64,000 nt of DNA from G047528285 sp047528285 (GTDB lineage Bacteria > Pseudomonadota > Gammaproteobacteria > Enterobacterales > Enterobacteriaceae): NCBI GenBank assembly GCA_047528285.1, contig CP180022.1, positions 930,001 through 994,000 on the forward strand, given 5' to 3'. The position numbers were made by a program, and so were the translations under genes. Under the pieces are notes generated by a model. It was not told where the DNA came from. It saw only the letters and a list, made by a program, of their open reading frames with translations, and made no database searches. Shown one piece after another: positions 30,952-40,664 of this stretch (positions are counted from its first letter, which is position 1; the number at the start of each line of letters is the position of its first letter).

Positions 30952-32030
30952 AGCTTATCGGATAACGAGGTAAGTTGAACAGTTTGATATTCTTGCATGA
31001 TAGGGTAGATAAACATATCAAGCCTCCCTTCCATGATTTCTTCCAAGCGATATAGTGTCAGGCCAATGCGGTGATCAGTCATCCTCCCTTGTGGAAAATT
31101 GTAGGTACGGATGCGGTCGGAACGATCACCGCTACCGAGTAGGTTTTTACGTGTAGAGGATTCTTCTTGCTTCCGGCGTTGAGTTTCGGCGGCGCGTAAC
31201 CGAGCGCTTAGTACCGCTATGGCCTTAGCTTTATTCTTGTGTTGGGATCGTTCATCCTGGCATTCCACCACTAGTCCTGTAGGCAAATGTGTAATTCGGA
31301 TAGCCGAGTCGGTGGTATTGACATGCTGACCTCCTGCTCCTGAAGAACGGAAGGTATCGATACGCATATCCCCGGGGTTGATTTTAGGGAGTTCTTCCTC
31401 CGGAATTACCGGTAACACCGCTACGGTGCAGGAAGAGGTATGAATGCGTCCTTGTGATTCCGTTTCTGGCACCCGCTGCACGCGATGACCCCCGGATTCG
31501 AATTTTAGTAGACCATAGGCACCTTCATGAGATACTTTAGCAATGATCTCTTTATAGCCGCCGTGCTCGCCGTCGTTGGCACTGACGATTTCTATCGTCC
31601 ATTGGCGAGTCTCGGCAAAACGGCTGTACATGCGAAAAAGATTGCCCGCAAACAACGCTGCTTCATTACCGCCTGTACCGGCGCGTATCTCCAGGAAGCA
31701 GCCACGTTCGTCATCTGGATCCTTCGTCTGGAGCAATATCTTAAGTTTTTGTTCTATCTTTTCTTGATTTGCGCAGGCGATCTGTAGTTCTTCTTGCGCC
31801 ATATCACGTATTTCCATATCCTGTAGCAGCAGCTTTGCGGTAAGAATATCTTTCTGTACTTGGCACCAATGCTGAAAGCAGCAGGTGACCTCGGATAAGT
31901 GGGCGTATTCCTTTAAGAGAACCCGGAAACGCTCCTGATCAGAAATAATGGATGGATTTCCAAGTAGGCATTCCACCTCTTCGAGGCGTTCTTGCAACCC
32001 CTCCAATTTTTCGATTATCGAAGATTTCAT
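30948..32030 (-). CDS. prfA: Peptide chain release factor 1
   Basis: RF1 reads UAA and UAG and triggers peptide release. It has 360 residues, as in E. coli. The stop-codon reading motif is RVPETESQGRIHTSS (PxT present as PET), and the catalytic loop is GSGAGGQHVNTTDSAIRITH with GGQ. An RSDRIRTYNFPQGRMTDHR segment follows. It lies 22 bases after hemA and overlaps prmC, so hemA-prfA-prmC is probably one transcript. Many UAG stops among the remnants show that RF1-type termination is still relevant. Confidence 0.98.
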   Translation of the reverse strand: MKSSIIEKLEGLQERLEEVECLLGNPSIISDQERFRVLLKEYAHLSEVTCCFQHWCQVQKDILTAKLLLQDMEIRDMAQEELQIACANQEKIEQKLKILLQTKDPDDERGCFLEIRAGTGGNEAALFAGNLFRMYSRFAETRQWTIEIVSANDGEHGGYKEIIAKVSHEGAYGLLKFESGGHRVQRVPETESQGRIHTSSCTVAVLPVIPEEELPKINPGDMRIDTFRSSGAGGQHVNTTDSAIRITHLPTGLVVECQDERSQHKNKAKAIAVLSARLRAAETQRRKQEESSTRKNLLGSGDRSDRIRTYNFPQGRMTDHRIGLTLYRLEEIMEGRLDMFIYPIMQEYQTVQLTSLSDKL

Positions 32031-32052
32031 GCGTGGTGATTACCTTTTTATA

Positions 32053-33315
32053 TCATTGCGTATTCAGTCCGAGACCGTCGCATAAAATTTGTAATCGTTT
32101 ACCGTCACCCTCTTGAGCGGCTTGTTGCAACGATTTTGTTGGCGTGTGGATTAAACGATTTGTAAGCTTATGCGCCATGTCCTGTATTACCAGTTCAGGA
32201 TCGGCGCCGAGACGTAGCGCCGTCAGGGCGCGGGTTTTAAATTTTTCCCGAAGATTATCTGCCTGCGTGCGATAATCTCGAATTGCTTCCACTGCTGATT
32301 GGCTACGCAGCCAACTCATAAAATTTAAACTTTCTTGTACGATGATAGTTTCCGCTAGTGCCGCAGCATTTTTACGTTGAGCCAGGTTTTTTTCAATGAT
32401 AACCTCTAGATCATCTACGGTATACAGATAGACGTCATCTAGCTTTCCAACCTCTGGTTCAATATCTCGCGGTACAGCTATATCCATCAATAATATAGGC
32501 TGATGATGACGTTCTTTTAGCGCTTTTTCTACCATTTTTTTATTAATAATCGGTAAGGTGCTGGCGGTAGAAGCAATAATAATTTCAGCCTTACCTAAGT
32601 GTTTATCAATTTCTGCTAAACTGATCACGTCAGCCCCGACTGCTTCCGCTAGTCTCTGCGCTCTTTCGTGGGTGCGGTTGGCGATGAGAAGTCGCTTTAC
32701 TTTATGTTCGCGCAGATGACGCGCCACTAGTTCGATGGTTTCTCCGGCTCCGACTAGGAGTACTGTTGCCTCATCCAAGGATTCAAAGACTTTACGTGCT
32801 AAGGTGCAGGCAGCAAATGCCATTGATACTGCCAGGGAACCAATCGCGGTTTCAGTGCGTATTTTTTTAGCAACGGAGAATGATTTTTGGAATAATCGCT
32901 CCAAATCAACTGACAAGCTCTCCCACCGTCGAGATTCTGCAAATGCCCTTTTTACCTGCCCTAAAATTTGTGGCTCTCCTAGTACAAGCGAGTCAAGTCC
33001 GCTTGTGACACGCATAAGATGGCTGACGGCTTTATCATTGAAATACAAGTATAGACTGTTGCGTACCTTATCGGGCTCAATCTGGTGGTAATCGCACAGC
33101 CAGTAAAATAGAGATTCCTGCAGGTTTTCCTTCAGTTTAACACTTAAATATAGCTCGGTACGGTTACAGGTAGATAGAACGACACCGCCGAGTACTAGCG
33201 GTTGTGCCAATAAACTACCCAGCGCTTGCTCAAGGGTATCGGGTGAAAATGTTACCCGTTCGCGTAAGGCAATTGGTGCTGTTTTGTGATTGATACCAAG
33301 TATGAGCAATGTCAT
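32053..33315 (-). CDS. hemA: Glutamyl-tRNA reductase
   Basis: HemA reduces Glu-tRNA(Glu) to glutamate-1-semialdehyde, the first committed step to 5-aminolevulinate by the C5 route. It has 420 residues (418 in E. coli). The N-terminus is LLILGINHKTAPIALRERVT, the catalytic Cys50 lies in GGVVLSTCNRTELYLS, the NADPH-binding segment is LLVGAGETIELVARHL, and the C-terminal dimerisation helix includes LTNRLIHTPTKSLQQA. It heads the hemA-prfA-prmC-kdsA cluster. With hemC and hemD it implies a retained pathway towards haem or sirohaem. Confidence 0.98.
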   Translation of the reverse strand: MTLLILGINHKTAPIALRERVTFSPDTLEQALGSLLAQPLVLGGVVLSTCNRTELYLSVKLKENLQESLFYWLCDYHQIEPDKVRNSLYLYFNDKAVSHLMRVTSGLDSLVLGEPQILGQVKRAFAESRRWESLSVDLERLFQKSFSVAKKIRTETAIGSLAVSMAFAACTLARKVFESLDEATVLLVGAGETIELVARHLREHKVKRLLIANRTHERAQRLAEAVGADVISLAEIDKHLGKAEIIIASTASTLPIINKKMVEKALKERHHQPILLMDIAVPRDIEPEVGKLDDVYLYTVDDLEVIIEKNLAQRKNAAALAETIIVQESLNFMSWLRSQSAVEAIRDYRTQADNLREKFKTRALTALRLGADPELVIQDMAHKLTNRLIHTPTKSLQQAAQEGDGKRLQILCDGLGLNTQ

Positions 33316-33758
33316 GGATTAAGGTTATAGAGTCATACAAAATTTAGTATAGTTATCGCCTAAGCGCATTCTACTTGATGCAAGTGTGCAAGAAAAGATG
33401 ATTTGTAAGTCTCTCTTGATAGTATACTGCATATTTATTACACTTAATTATGACTCTAATATCTAGATTATCTAATTAACTTTACGTATAAATTTGATTT
33501 TCATTTTTAATGTTGTTTTTATTAGATAAAATCTCTGCAATTGTTTTTGTATAAAATTGGTTGTTGAAGATTTTTTGATAGAAAGAGAATCGTTAAAAAT
33601 TTTTTTATCGGGATTCTTATACATCCTTTTTAAATCTGTAAGTCGTTTTAAATCTGTTTAACATTAACAACCTGATTATTTTTATAAAAATTTTTAATTT
33701 CATAAATTCTAACAATTAGTAATTACCACCTTTATGTTGTGTTTCCTCCTCTATATGA
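33316..33758. other. Spacer between hemA and efp
   Basis: This 443-base AT-rich spacer must carry the hemA promoter (minus strand) and the efp 3' end. In E. coli lolB and ispE lie divergent to hemA, but neither is recognisable here. Confidence 0.45.
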
Positions 33759-34325
33759 TTATTTTATCCGAGAGACATATTCTCCGGATCGAGTATCTAC
33801 TTTGATTACTTGCCCAATTTGAATAAACAGCGGAACTTTCATGATCGCACCGGTAGTCAGCTTGGCGAATTTACAGCCTGAGCTTGCGGCATTGCCTTTT
33901 AGTATCGGATCTGTTTCAGTAATTTCTAACTCCACGAAGTTAGGTGGAGTGATAATTATTGGATAATTATTCCATAAGGTTACTTCACATTCGCTCTGCT
34001 CTACTAGCCACTTTGCATTGTGGCCAACCACTTTCGCATCTGCAACAAACTGTTCAAAAGTTTCGTTATGCATGAAATTCCAGAATTCTCTGTCATTGTA
34101 GAGATAAATTAGGTTGATATTTATCACATCAGCGGCTTTTACCGAGTTACCAGATTTAAAGGTTTTTTCTAGTAATTTGCCGGAAATCAGGTTGTACAGA
34201 CGAACTCGGTTAAACGCTTGACCTTTTCCTGGTTTCACAAATTCATTTTCAATGATGGTGTACGGACCGCCATCAAGTATAATTTTAAGACCGGAACGAA
34301 ATTCATTGGTATTATAAGATCCCAT
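33759..34325 (-). CDS. efp: Elongation factor P
   Basis: EF-P enters the ribosomal E site and rescues polyproline stalls. It has 188 residues, as in E. coli. The KOW-like N-terminal domain carries the loop EFVKPGKGQAF, with Lys34, the residue that EpmA beta-lysylates, conserved. LEKTFKSGNSVKAADV and the C-terminal OB fold (IQIGQVIKVDTRSGEYVSRI) are intact. The ATG at 34325 follows an AGAGAA sequence. epmB is divergent from efp in E. coli, but no EpmB similarity is visible upstream, and epmA is a fossil at 45170-46081. EF-P is therefore probably unmodified here. Confidence 0.97.
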   Translation of the reverse strand: MGSYNTNEFRSGLKIILDGGPYTIIENEFVKPGKGQAFNRVRLYNLISGKLLEKTFKSGNSVKAADVININLIYLYNDREFWNFMHNETFEQFVADAKVVGHNAKWLVEQSECEVTLWNNYPIIITPPNFVELEITETDPILKGNAASSGCKFAKLTTGAIMKVPLFIQIGQVIKVDTRSGEYVSRIK

Positions 34326-36342
34326 ACTAATTCTCTTTCTTATATAAATTAAGATTTTTTTTGATTAAGCTAAAAGTCTTGTATTATAATTCGAAATATG
34401 TAATTCAGAGAAGAATTTTCATCTGATTACTACTTTTATCATTAATCCTCTAACTTCTAGAAGCTTTCTTAGGCTTGTGAAAGTAAGTTGAGTGTCTGAG
34501 AAGAAGTGCAAACGGAAAATATGTGGTTAGGAGTGGTGGTGTGTTTTTTCTTTCCTTTTCTTCGTTGATTTTACAGTGCTAAAGTCTGGTATATAAATAT
34601 TAAAACTATGAGCTGAGGCTGATAAAATGAGATGACATGGGTAATTGCTGATACTGCTTTTGAGCATCATTTTTCCGGTTAATAAAAACAGAAAGAGAAA
34701 GTGAAGTTGATTCAATAATTCAAAGTATACTAAAGTGAATTATATCATTTCTGCTAACGGCGTTCCGTAAAAAACTGAAAATCAGCAACTTAATTAAGTG
34801 ATTGAATGTAGCAATCTTTTACTTGACTGCTCTTTATTTTATTTCCCGTCGGGTAGTTTTCTCGAAAGAGGAAAACCGCTCACCTCTTGTTTTGTTTACC
34901 AACCATTATCTGTTGGTTTGAAGGTATAGTATTTGCTTATTAAATGCATCAAAATATGATTTATTTAACAAGCCCCATCAGGTTGAGTAATCCAATAATA
35001 TTCATCATTGGTGCAATTGGTTATAGTCCTCTTGATTATTTTCCTTTTTAGCTAGAAGTCACAGCTCCGTTTTTAACTGAATTAGTGGATCTTTTCCCTC
35101 TATGAAAAATTGTTTTATTATTTTAGCGATTGTTTATTTCAGTGCCTTCATGTTATTTAAATTACACTGTGTTTTTCTGTATTAAATTTTTGCTGGATAC
35201 TCGTTAGTTTTTGTATATATCCGTAACATGAATCCATTTTTCTATACTGGATACGCAGTATGACTACTTTCATATAAATAGGCATTGAATAGCTAACTAA
35301 ATAAAAATTAACACGTATTAAATTCAGCCAAATATCAAATAATCATCATTAAAACAATATCTTTTAAGTATATTTTGCTTTTTATCAGTTGTAATTTTAT
35401 ACCATAGAACATGATATATGTATTATTATATATTAAGCAGGTATAATTATGATAGATGTGGTTTTTATGAAGAAAACAATTGAGTGGCGTATCCAATATT
35501 CTAATCATGGTTAAATATTTTATGTGTAACATGGAAAACAAGATAGCCTGGGTGGATAGATGTAAGGGAAGTTTATGCCTTATGCTATATTATTTTTAAT
35601 AAAATATAGTATAAAATGATAGAAAGGAGAGGATGAAGCAGCCCTGATAAGGGAAATGTATGTATCACGAGATAAATTCTGAAAAGCGATACTTGGTTCA
35701 GTATCGGCTAATCCTGTTGTAGTTAAGAACATAAGTATCTTTGTAAAAATTGTATGGAAATAGTTTTTTTCTTGTTTTTTTCTGAAAAATATTGATTCTT
35801 CAGATTAAAAATAGTCACTCACTATAGTGAAATAGTGAAATAGTGTAATGAGAGGGTACAATAGAAAAATTAAATTTCACTATAAATATTTCATGGGCTA
35901 ATCGGATAATTAGCTATTTAATGATGTTTATAGCGCCTATAAACTGATAGAAAACTAAGAAAATAAAAATTACTAATTTGAGAGCAATACTCGTTTATAT
36001 TAAAAAAATTTATTATATATGCAGGGATGTATTCTGTGAATATATTTGTTGTGCGATTTTAAAGTTTTCCTAGTAAAACGCTTTGCTTTTTTTTAGTAAT
36101 GATAATGCCTAATAACATACGTGCGATGAGTAAAGAGAGCTATTGCACTTTTAAGTAGGCATGTCCTTCTTTATCCGAAAAAAATCGAATTGCAGGCGAC
36201 AAATTTTCTTAGTTTGGTTGCTACGTCAATAATATATATTAAAACTCCTTTAATAAAAATTTAATCGTGCAACAGCGAATAGAGTTAGCTATTATGTTGC
36301 GCTGTTTTTTTTCATGACGGACTTGCCAAGGAGTAGCTAGAT
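34326..36342. other. Two-kilobase spacer between efp and speE
   Basis: No intact gene is seen. epmB would be expected divergent from efp, but I recognise no radical-SAM CxxxCxxC segment. Two short hairpins are visible: GTTTTCTC-GAAA-GAGGAAAAC (about 34856-34877, one bulge) and ACCAAC-N8-GTTGGT (about 34898-34917). The last 100 bases before speE include TTGCGCTG-rich sequence that may hold its promoter. Confidence 0.45.
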
Positions 36343-37206
36343 ATGTCCAAGCAAGAAATCTGGTGCGAAACTTTACACGAACATATCGGCCAGTATTTTA
36401 CCGTCGATAATGTTTTGTATCGGGGAAATACCGGCCATCAGGATTTACTTATATTTAAAAATTCTACACTTGGCCATGTCATGGTACTGGATGGCATAGT
36501 GCAGACTACAGAGCTCGATGAATTTATCTATCATGAAATGATGTCTCATGTGCCCCTTATTGCCCACGGCGCTGTTAAAAAGGTATTACTCATCGGCGGT
36601 GGAGATGGTGGTTTATTGCGAGAAGTCAGTCGTCATGCCAATATAGAGCAGATAACCATGGTGGAAATTGATGCCGGTTTGTTAACTTTTTGTAAACAAT
36701 ACCTCCCGAATCACAACGCCGGTGCGTTTGATGACCCGCGACTCAGACTGGTGATTGCCGATGGGGTAGATTTTGTTTCTAAAAGTGATGAAAAATTTGA
36801 TGTCATCATTTCCGATTGTACTGACGCCATTGGGCCTGGAGAAAGCCTATTTACCTCTGAGTTCTATCACGGTTGCTCGCGTTGCCTCAATGACGGAGGG
36901 ATTTTTGTTGCACAAAACGGTGTTTGTTTTTTACAGCTGGATGAGGCGGCAAATAGCCACAAAAAACTGTGTCAGTATTTTTGTGACGTGAGTTTTTATC
37001 AGACGGCCGTACCTACTTACTATGGCGGTATCATGACTTTTGCCTGGGCCAGTCAGAATTCTACGTTGCGTCAAATAGAAACTGCAAGCTTAGCGATGCG
37101 TATTGACAAAACCAAATTAAGTTGCCGCTATTATAATGCGACGATTCATAACAGCAGCTTTTCTTTGCCACAATATTTTCTGAATGCTTTATCAGCCTCC
37201 CGCTGA
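36343..37206 (+). CDS. speE: Spermidine synthase
   Basis: SpeE transfers an aminopropyl group from decarboxylated S-adenosylmethionine to putrescine. It has 287 residues (288 in E. coli). Motifs are VLDGIVQTTELDEFIYHEMM, the SAM-binding LLIGGGDGGLLREV, and the catalytic DCTDAIGPGESLFT (E. coli DCTDPIGP). It pairs with speD 32 bases downstream, so one transcript is likely. Putrescine must come from elsewhere in the genome or from the host, as no speA, speB or speC is in this window. The ATG follows AAGGAG. Confidence 0.97.
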   Translation: MSKQEIWCETLHEHIGQYFTVDNVLYRGNTGHQDLLIFKNSTLGHVMVLDGIVQTTELDEFIYHEMMSHVPLIAHGAVKKVLLIGGGDGGLLREVSRHANIEQITMVEIDAGLLTFCKQYLPNHNAGAFDDPRLRLVIADGVDFVSKSDEKFDVIISDCTDAIGPGESLFTSEFYHGCSRCLNDGGIFVAQNGVCFLQLDEAANSHKKLCQYFCDVSFYQTAVPTYYGGIMTFAWASQNSTLRQIETASLAMRIDKTKLSCRYYNATIHNSSFSLPQYFLNALSASR

Positions 37207-37237
37207 GACAATATATCCATAAGGGGGGAGAACTAAA

Positions 37238-38032
37238 TTGCAGAAGATAAAACTACACGGTTTTAATAATTTAACTAAGAGCCTGAGTTTTTGTATTTAC
37301 GATATTTGCTATGCCAAAACGTTAGACGAATGTGATGGTTATATTTCTTATATTGATGAACAATATAATGCTAATCGTTTGACAGAAATCCTTATCGAAA
37401 CTTGTTCTATAATAGGCGCTAATATCCTAAATATCGCCCGTCAAGATTACACGCCGCAGGGCGCGAGCGTGACTATACTTGTAAGTGAAGAGTCGGTTCA
37501 TACTGGGAATATTGACATTTCAGAACAACTTGGGCCATTGCCGGAATCAGTGGTATTACATTTAGATAAAAGTCATATATGTGTGCATACTTACCCAGAA
37601 AGTCATCCGGGTGGTGGTTTGTGTACTTTTCGTGCCGATATTGAGGTATCAACGTGTGGTGTTATTTCGCCTCTGAAAGCGCTCAATTACCTCATTTATC
37701 AACTGGAGTCGGATATTGTCACTATGGATTATCGTGTGCGGGGCTTCACTCGCGACATAAACGGAGTGAAACATTATATTGACCACGAGATAAATTCGAT
37801 TCAGAATTTCATGTCTAAGGATATGAACACTTTATATTATATGATGGATGTGAATGTGCATCAAGAGAATATTTTTCATACTAGGATGATGGTGAAAGAT
37901 TTTGATTTGAAACATTATTTGCTTAATGCATGCCCGCATGAACTCAGCTTTGAAGAGCGTACAACAATCACACAATTACTACATAAAGAGATGCAGGAAA
38001 TCTATTACGGCCGAAACCTTCCGACGTTTTGA
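37238..38032 (+). CDS. speD: S-adenosylmethionine decarboxylase proenzyme
   Basis: SpeD decarboxylates SAM to give the aminopropyl donor for SpeE. It has 264 residues, as in E. coli. The start is TTG (QKIKLHGFNNLTKSLSF) after GGGGGGAG. The self-processing site is KSHICVHTYPESHP, with Ser112 becoming the pyruvoyl group, exactly as in E. coli. GGGLCTFRADIEVSTCG and DYRVRGFTRDINGVKHYIDH are intact, as is the end YYGRNLPTF. No frame damage is seen. Spermidine synthesis is therefore a retained function. Confidence 0.97.
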   Translation: MQKIKLHGFNNLTKSLSFCIYDICYAKTLDECDGYISYIDEQYNANRLTEILIETCSIIGANILNIARQDYTPQGASVTILVSEESVHTGNIDISEQLGPLPESVVLHLDKSHICVHTYPESHPGGGLCTFRADIEVSTCGVISPLKALNYLIYQLESDIVTMDYRVRGFTRDINGVKHYIDHEINSIQNFMSKDMNTLYYMMDVNVHQENIFHTRMMVKDFDLKHYLLNACPHELSFEERTTITQLLHKEMQEIYYGRNLPTF

Positions 38033-38423
38033 CTGTGAAAGGCAAGGTGCATTTTAGTAAAAATTACCTATGCTTCTGTTCAGACTATCTGGTGAGCGTA
38101 TTCTACAACCACCATTGGTCGTGAAAGTAATCCGGTATCAAATATTAAAATAGTTTTTAATTGTTAGATAAGACACTCCGAAGTATACCTAGGTATAGTT
38201 CGGGGGAAATCATGATGAATGTTTATATCCATTTTAATAGAATTGTTACAAATTAGATTATTCTTAATATAAGACTCTCTGGTTAAGTTTTCCGTCAGAC
38301 TTAAGAAACGACTGCATATGCCATTTATGTAGAAGATTATTTAAATCTTTGTTTTTCTTGATTTAAAAACACTAATTTAAAAGATTTTATATTGGATAAT
38401 CAAAACTTAAAATTACCAGCAGG
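38033..38423. other. Spacer after speD
   Basis: No gene is recognised in these 0.39 kb. No InsB-like sequence follows the insA fossil here. Confidence 0.4.
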
Positions 38424-38710
38424 ATGGCTTCCCTTTCATAACCTGCTTTCATGTAATTCTTCACATGCCCAAGAACAGTATTTAAACTAATGTCTAATTC
38501 TTGAGCGATATCTCTATACCCCAACCCTTTCTTTACCATATCGATGATTGTTTTATTTATGCCTAGGATGCCCCCGATGGCGAAAATGAAGCTGAAATTT
38601 TTTCAAACACTTTTACAGATATACCGTTGAGCGCTAGATATCGAATGACCATTACATCGAACTCCATCAGATTCTGTGCAACGAGGGAAGCTTACATCAA
38701 TCTTTGCTAT
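38424..38710 (-). pseudogene. IS1-family insA remnant
   Basis: The minus strand reads AKIDVSFPRCTESDGVRCNG followed by HSISSAQRYICKS, matching the zinc-finger half of IS1-type InsA (xVSCPSC...DGVVRNGKSTAGHQRYLC). After a stop and a frameshift comes TIIDMVKKGLGYRDIAQELD followed by ISLNTVLGHVKN, the helix-turn-helix half (KIIDMAxNGVGCRATARxMGVGLNTxLRHLK). At least two zinc-ligand cysteines are lost (CPSC to FPRC; the second pair reads CKSV), the ATG appears mutated to ATA, and no insB transposase or terminal inverted repeats are visible. It is a dead fossil of a mobile element next to a tRNA gene. Confidence 0.78.
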
Positions 38711-38782
38711 AATACACTTCAAATCAAAATAAAGTTACGAGGAAAGCCGATTCGGATTAACGTAAAGGTGGTATAAAAGAAT

Positions 38783-38857
38783 TGGAGCGGGAAACGAGAT
38801 TCGAACTCGCGACCCCAACCTTGGCAAGGTTGTACTCTACCACTGAGCTATTCCCGC
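38783..38857 (-). tRNA. tRNA-Gly(GCC)
   Basis: The minus strand reads GCGGGAATAGCTCAGTGG at the 5' end. The anticodon loop TTGCCAA gives GCC, the T arm is GAGTTCGAATCTC, the acceptor is TTCCCGC, and it is followed by discriminator T and an encoded CCA. All four stems pair. In E. coli three copies of this tRNA follow orn; here one copy remains, on the same strand as orn and 150 bases downstream of it. Confidence 0.97.
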
Positions 38858-39006
38858 TGAAGTAAAACAAGAAAGTGCATCTCCACAGATAGATAAATAT
38901 ATGGGAAAACGCGATTGTATGCAAGTCTTGCAGCAATAAAAGTGCTTTTTTATGATGAAATTATAACCTAAGATCATCCGGCTGCTCCGTCTTTGCTGCC
39001 GAGGAT

Positions 39007-39552
39007 TTAAAGATGGATAAAATGTTCGCGATAATAGATTAGTTCCGCTACTGATTCTCGGATATCGGCTAGCGATTGATGAGTATAATTTTTCTTTAGT
39101 CCGGTTAAAATTTCTGGTTTCCAGCGACGAGCTAGTTCTTTAAGCGTACTCACATCCAGGTAACGGTAATGGAAATATTTTTCTAACGCCGGCATATAGC
39201 GAAATAAAAAGCGCCGATCCTGAGCGATACTATTACCACAAATCGGTGATTTTCCAGTAGGAACCCATTTAGAAAGAAAAGCCAACGTTTGCGCTGCTGC
39301 CGCATTTTCATCTAATTGGCTATGGCGTACTCGGTCAAGCAACCCGCTAACGGAGTGGGTACTAACATTCCACTCATCCATTAGTGCTAGCTGGGTATCT
39401 GATTGGTGTATCGCCAGTACAGGTCCTTCCGCCAGAATGGTCAAATTTGACTCAGTGACTAGTGTGGCAATTTCGAGGATTCGATCGCAATCGGGATTTA
39501 GCCCCGTCATTTCCAGATCAATCCAAATTAGGTTATTATTATGTATCGGCAT
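39007..39552 (-). CDS. orn: Oligoribonuclease
   Basis: Orn degrades 2-5 nt RNA and pGpG to mononucleotides and is essential in E. coli. It has 181 residues, as in E. coli. It is a DEDDh exonuclease: Asp12 and Glu14 in LIWIDLEMTG, GNSIAQDRRFLFRYMP with the third acid, HYRYLDVSTLKELARRW, and the final His/Asp in HQSLADIRESVAELIYYREH. It is divergent from rsgA-psd-mscM, as in E. coli. Confidence 0.97.
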   Translation of the reverse strand: MPIHNNNLIWIDLEMTGLNPDCDRILEIATLVTESNLTILAEGPVLAIHQSDTQLALMDEWNVSTHSVSGLLDRVRHSQLDENAAAAQTLAFLSKWVPTGKSPICGNSIAQDRRFLFRYMPALEKYFHYRYLDVSTLKELARRWKPEILTGLKKNYTHQSLADIRESVAELIYYREHFIHL

Positions 39553-39659
39553 AATTTTCTCGTAAATATGTTTTCTCGTAGGTAGAAATTTTCCATCTTA
39601 TCTGATAAGATATTCCGTATAATAAAATAGCGCTAGTGATTAAAATAATCCAACAAGGG

Positions 39660-40560
39660 ATATAGAAATACTCGGGTAGAAACCAACTATCATATTTTCC
39701 TATAGTAGCGTAGTACTGTCCAATGGGAAATGATTAGTAGTTGTGGGATTAAGCCTAGACAGGGTTTGGTTAGGTCATTTTTAATTCAGATTAACGTGGA
39801 GATCGTTGATGGTTGTATGTAGCACTTTCAATCGGCGTCCCATACTTATCTATGCTTAGTATGGCGTTTGGATCATAAGGCAGTCGGAGTTTTCTTATAG
39901 CCAGTTTGGCTGTCAGCGCTATTTTTTATAGCTGTTATATCCGTGCAGTTTTCTGTTAGGTTTTTCAGATGTATATAGCGATATAAAGCCATGATCTGTT
40001 AGATTGTGAATCTAATCAGTATCCTGTTGGTTTTTTAGAACTATTTTTCAATATTTTAGATCGCTATCTAATAGCTTATTATAATGGTTAAGATAGATCT
40101 ATTTCTCATAATTAAGGTAATCAATTTTTTATATTCTATTGCCAGTATGCTAATAGGTATCATGTTAATATCGTGGATGCTGAAGAATTCTATCTATGAT
40201 ATATCTTATCCTAGCCTGCAAAATTTTTTTCTTTTTTTATAAAAGTATCTCTGGTAACTCGAGAGATACAGTCAATATTCCATCATCAGAGTTTGAAATA
40301 TCATTAAAACCATGCCACTAATCTTATTGATTTAATCTAGAGTTCTGTTGCTGAAATTTGACCTATCCGAGTATTTTTTATTCATGGCTTATCTAAGCAC
40401 TTGCAGATTTCGTGACTATAGCCAGGATATTGATCCTGTCTTTATGTAGTAGAGGTGCAGTATAAATCGTGGTGAGTACCCCGTAAATATTTTCATAACT
40501 GCTTTATTTTATACCTATCTTCATGGGATAGAGAGTCGGTTATTATTCGGTAGTCATTTT
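39660..40560 (+). pseudogene. rsgA: rsgA remnant, ribosome small-subunit GTPase
   Basis: Between orn and psd, where E. coli has rsgA, collinear pieces remain. ELFFNILDRYLIAYYNG is near 40035-40085 (E. coli ELSLNIIDRYLVAC). Traces of the NKID region follow. FRDYSQDIDPVFM is near 40408-40446 (E. coli KYRDCKHDTDPGCAI, the zinc-finger region). The GTP-binding G1 and G3 motifs are not recognisable, and stops are frequent. RsgA helps late 30S assembly; it is dispensable for survival in E. coli. Confidence 0.78.
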
Positions 40561-40664
40561 TTATATCTTAAGCGCTGACATTTAAAGAGATTATCGATAC
40601 TATGCGGTTATTTTATCTTTTTAATAAATTTTAGCTCTTCAACAAAACAGAAGAGGAATCATCC

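Noticed and set aside
34898..34917. Possible riboswitch or attenuator upstream of speE or efp, based on two small hairpins.
   Set aside because: They are over 400 bases from either gene and match no conserved regulatory RNA that I can recognise.
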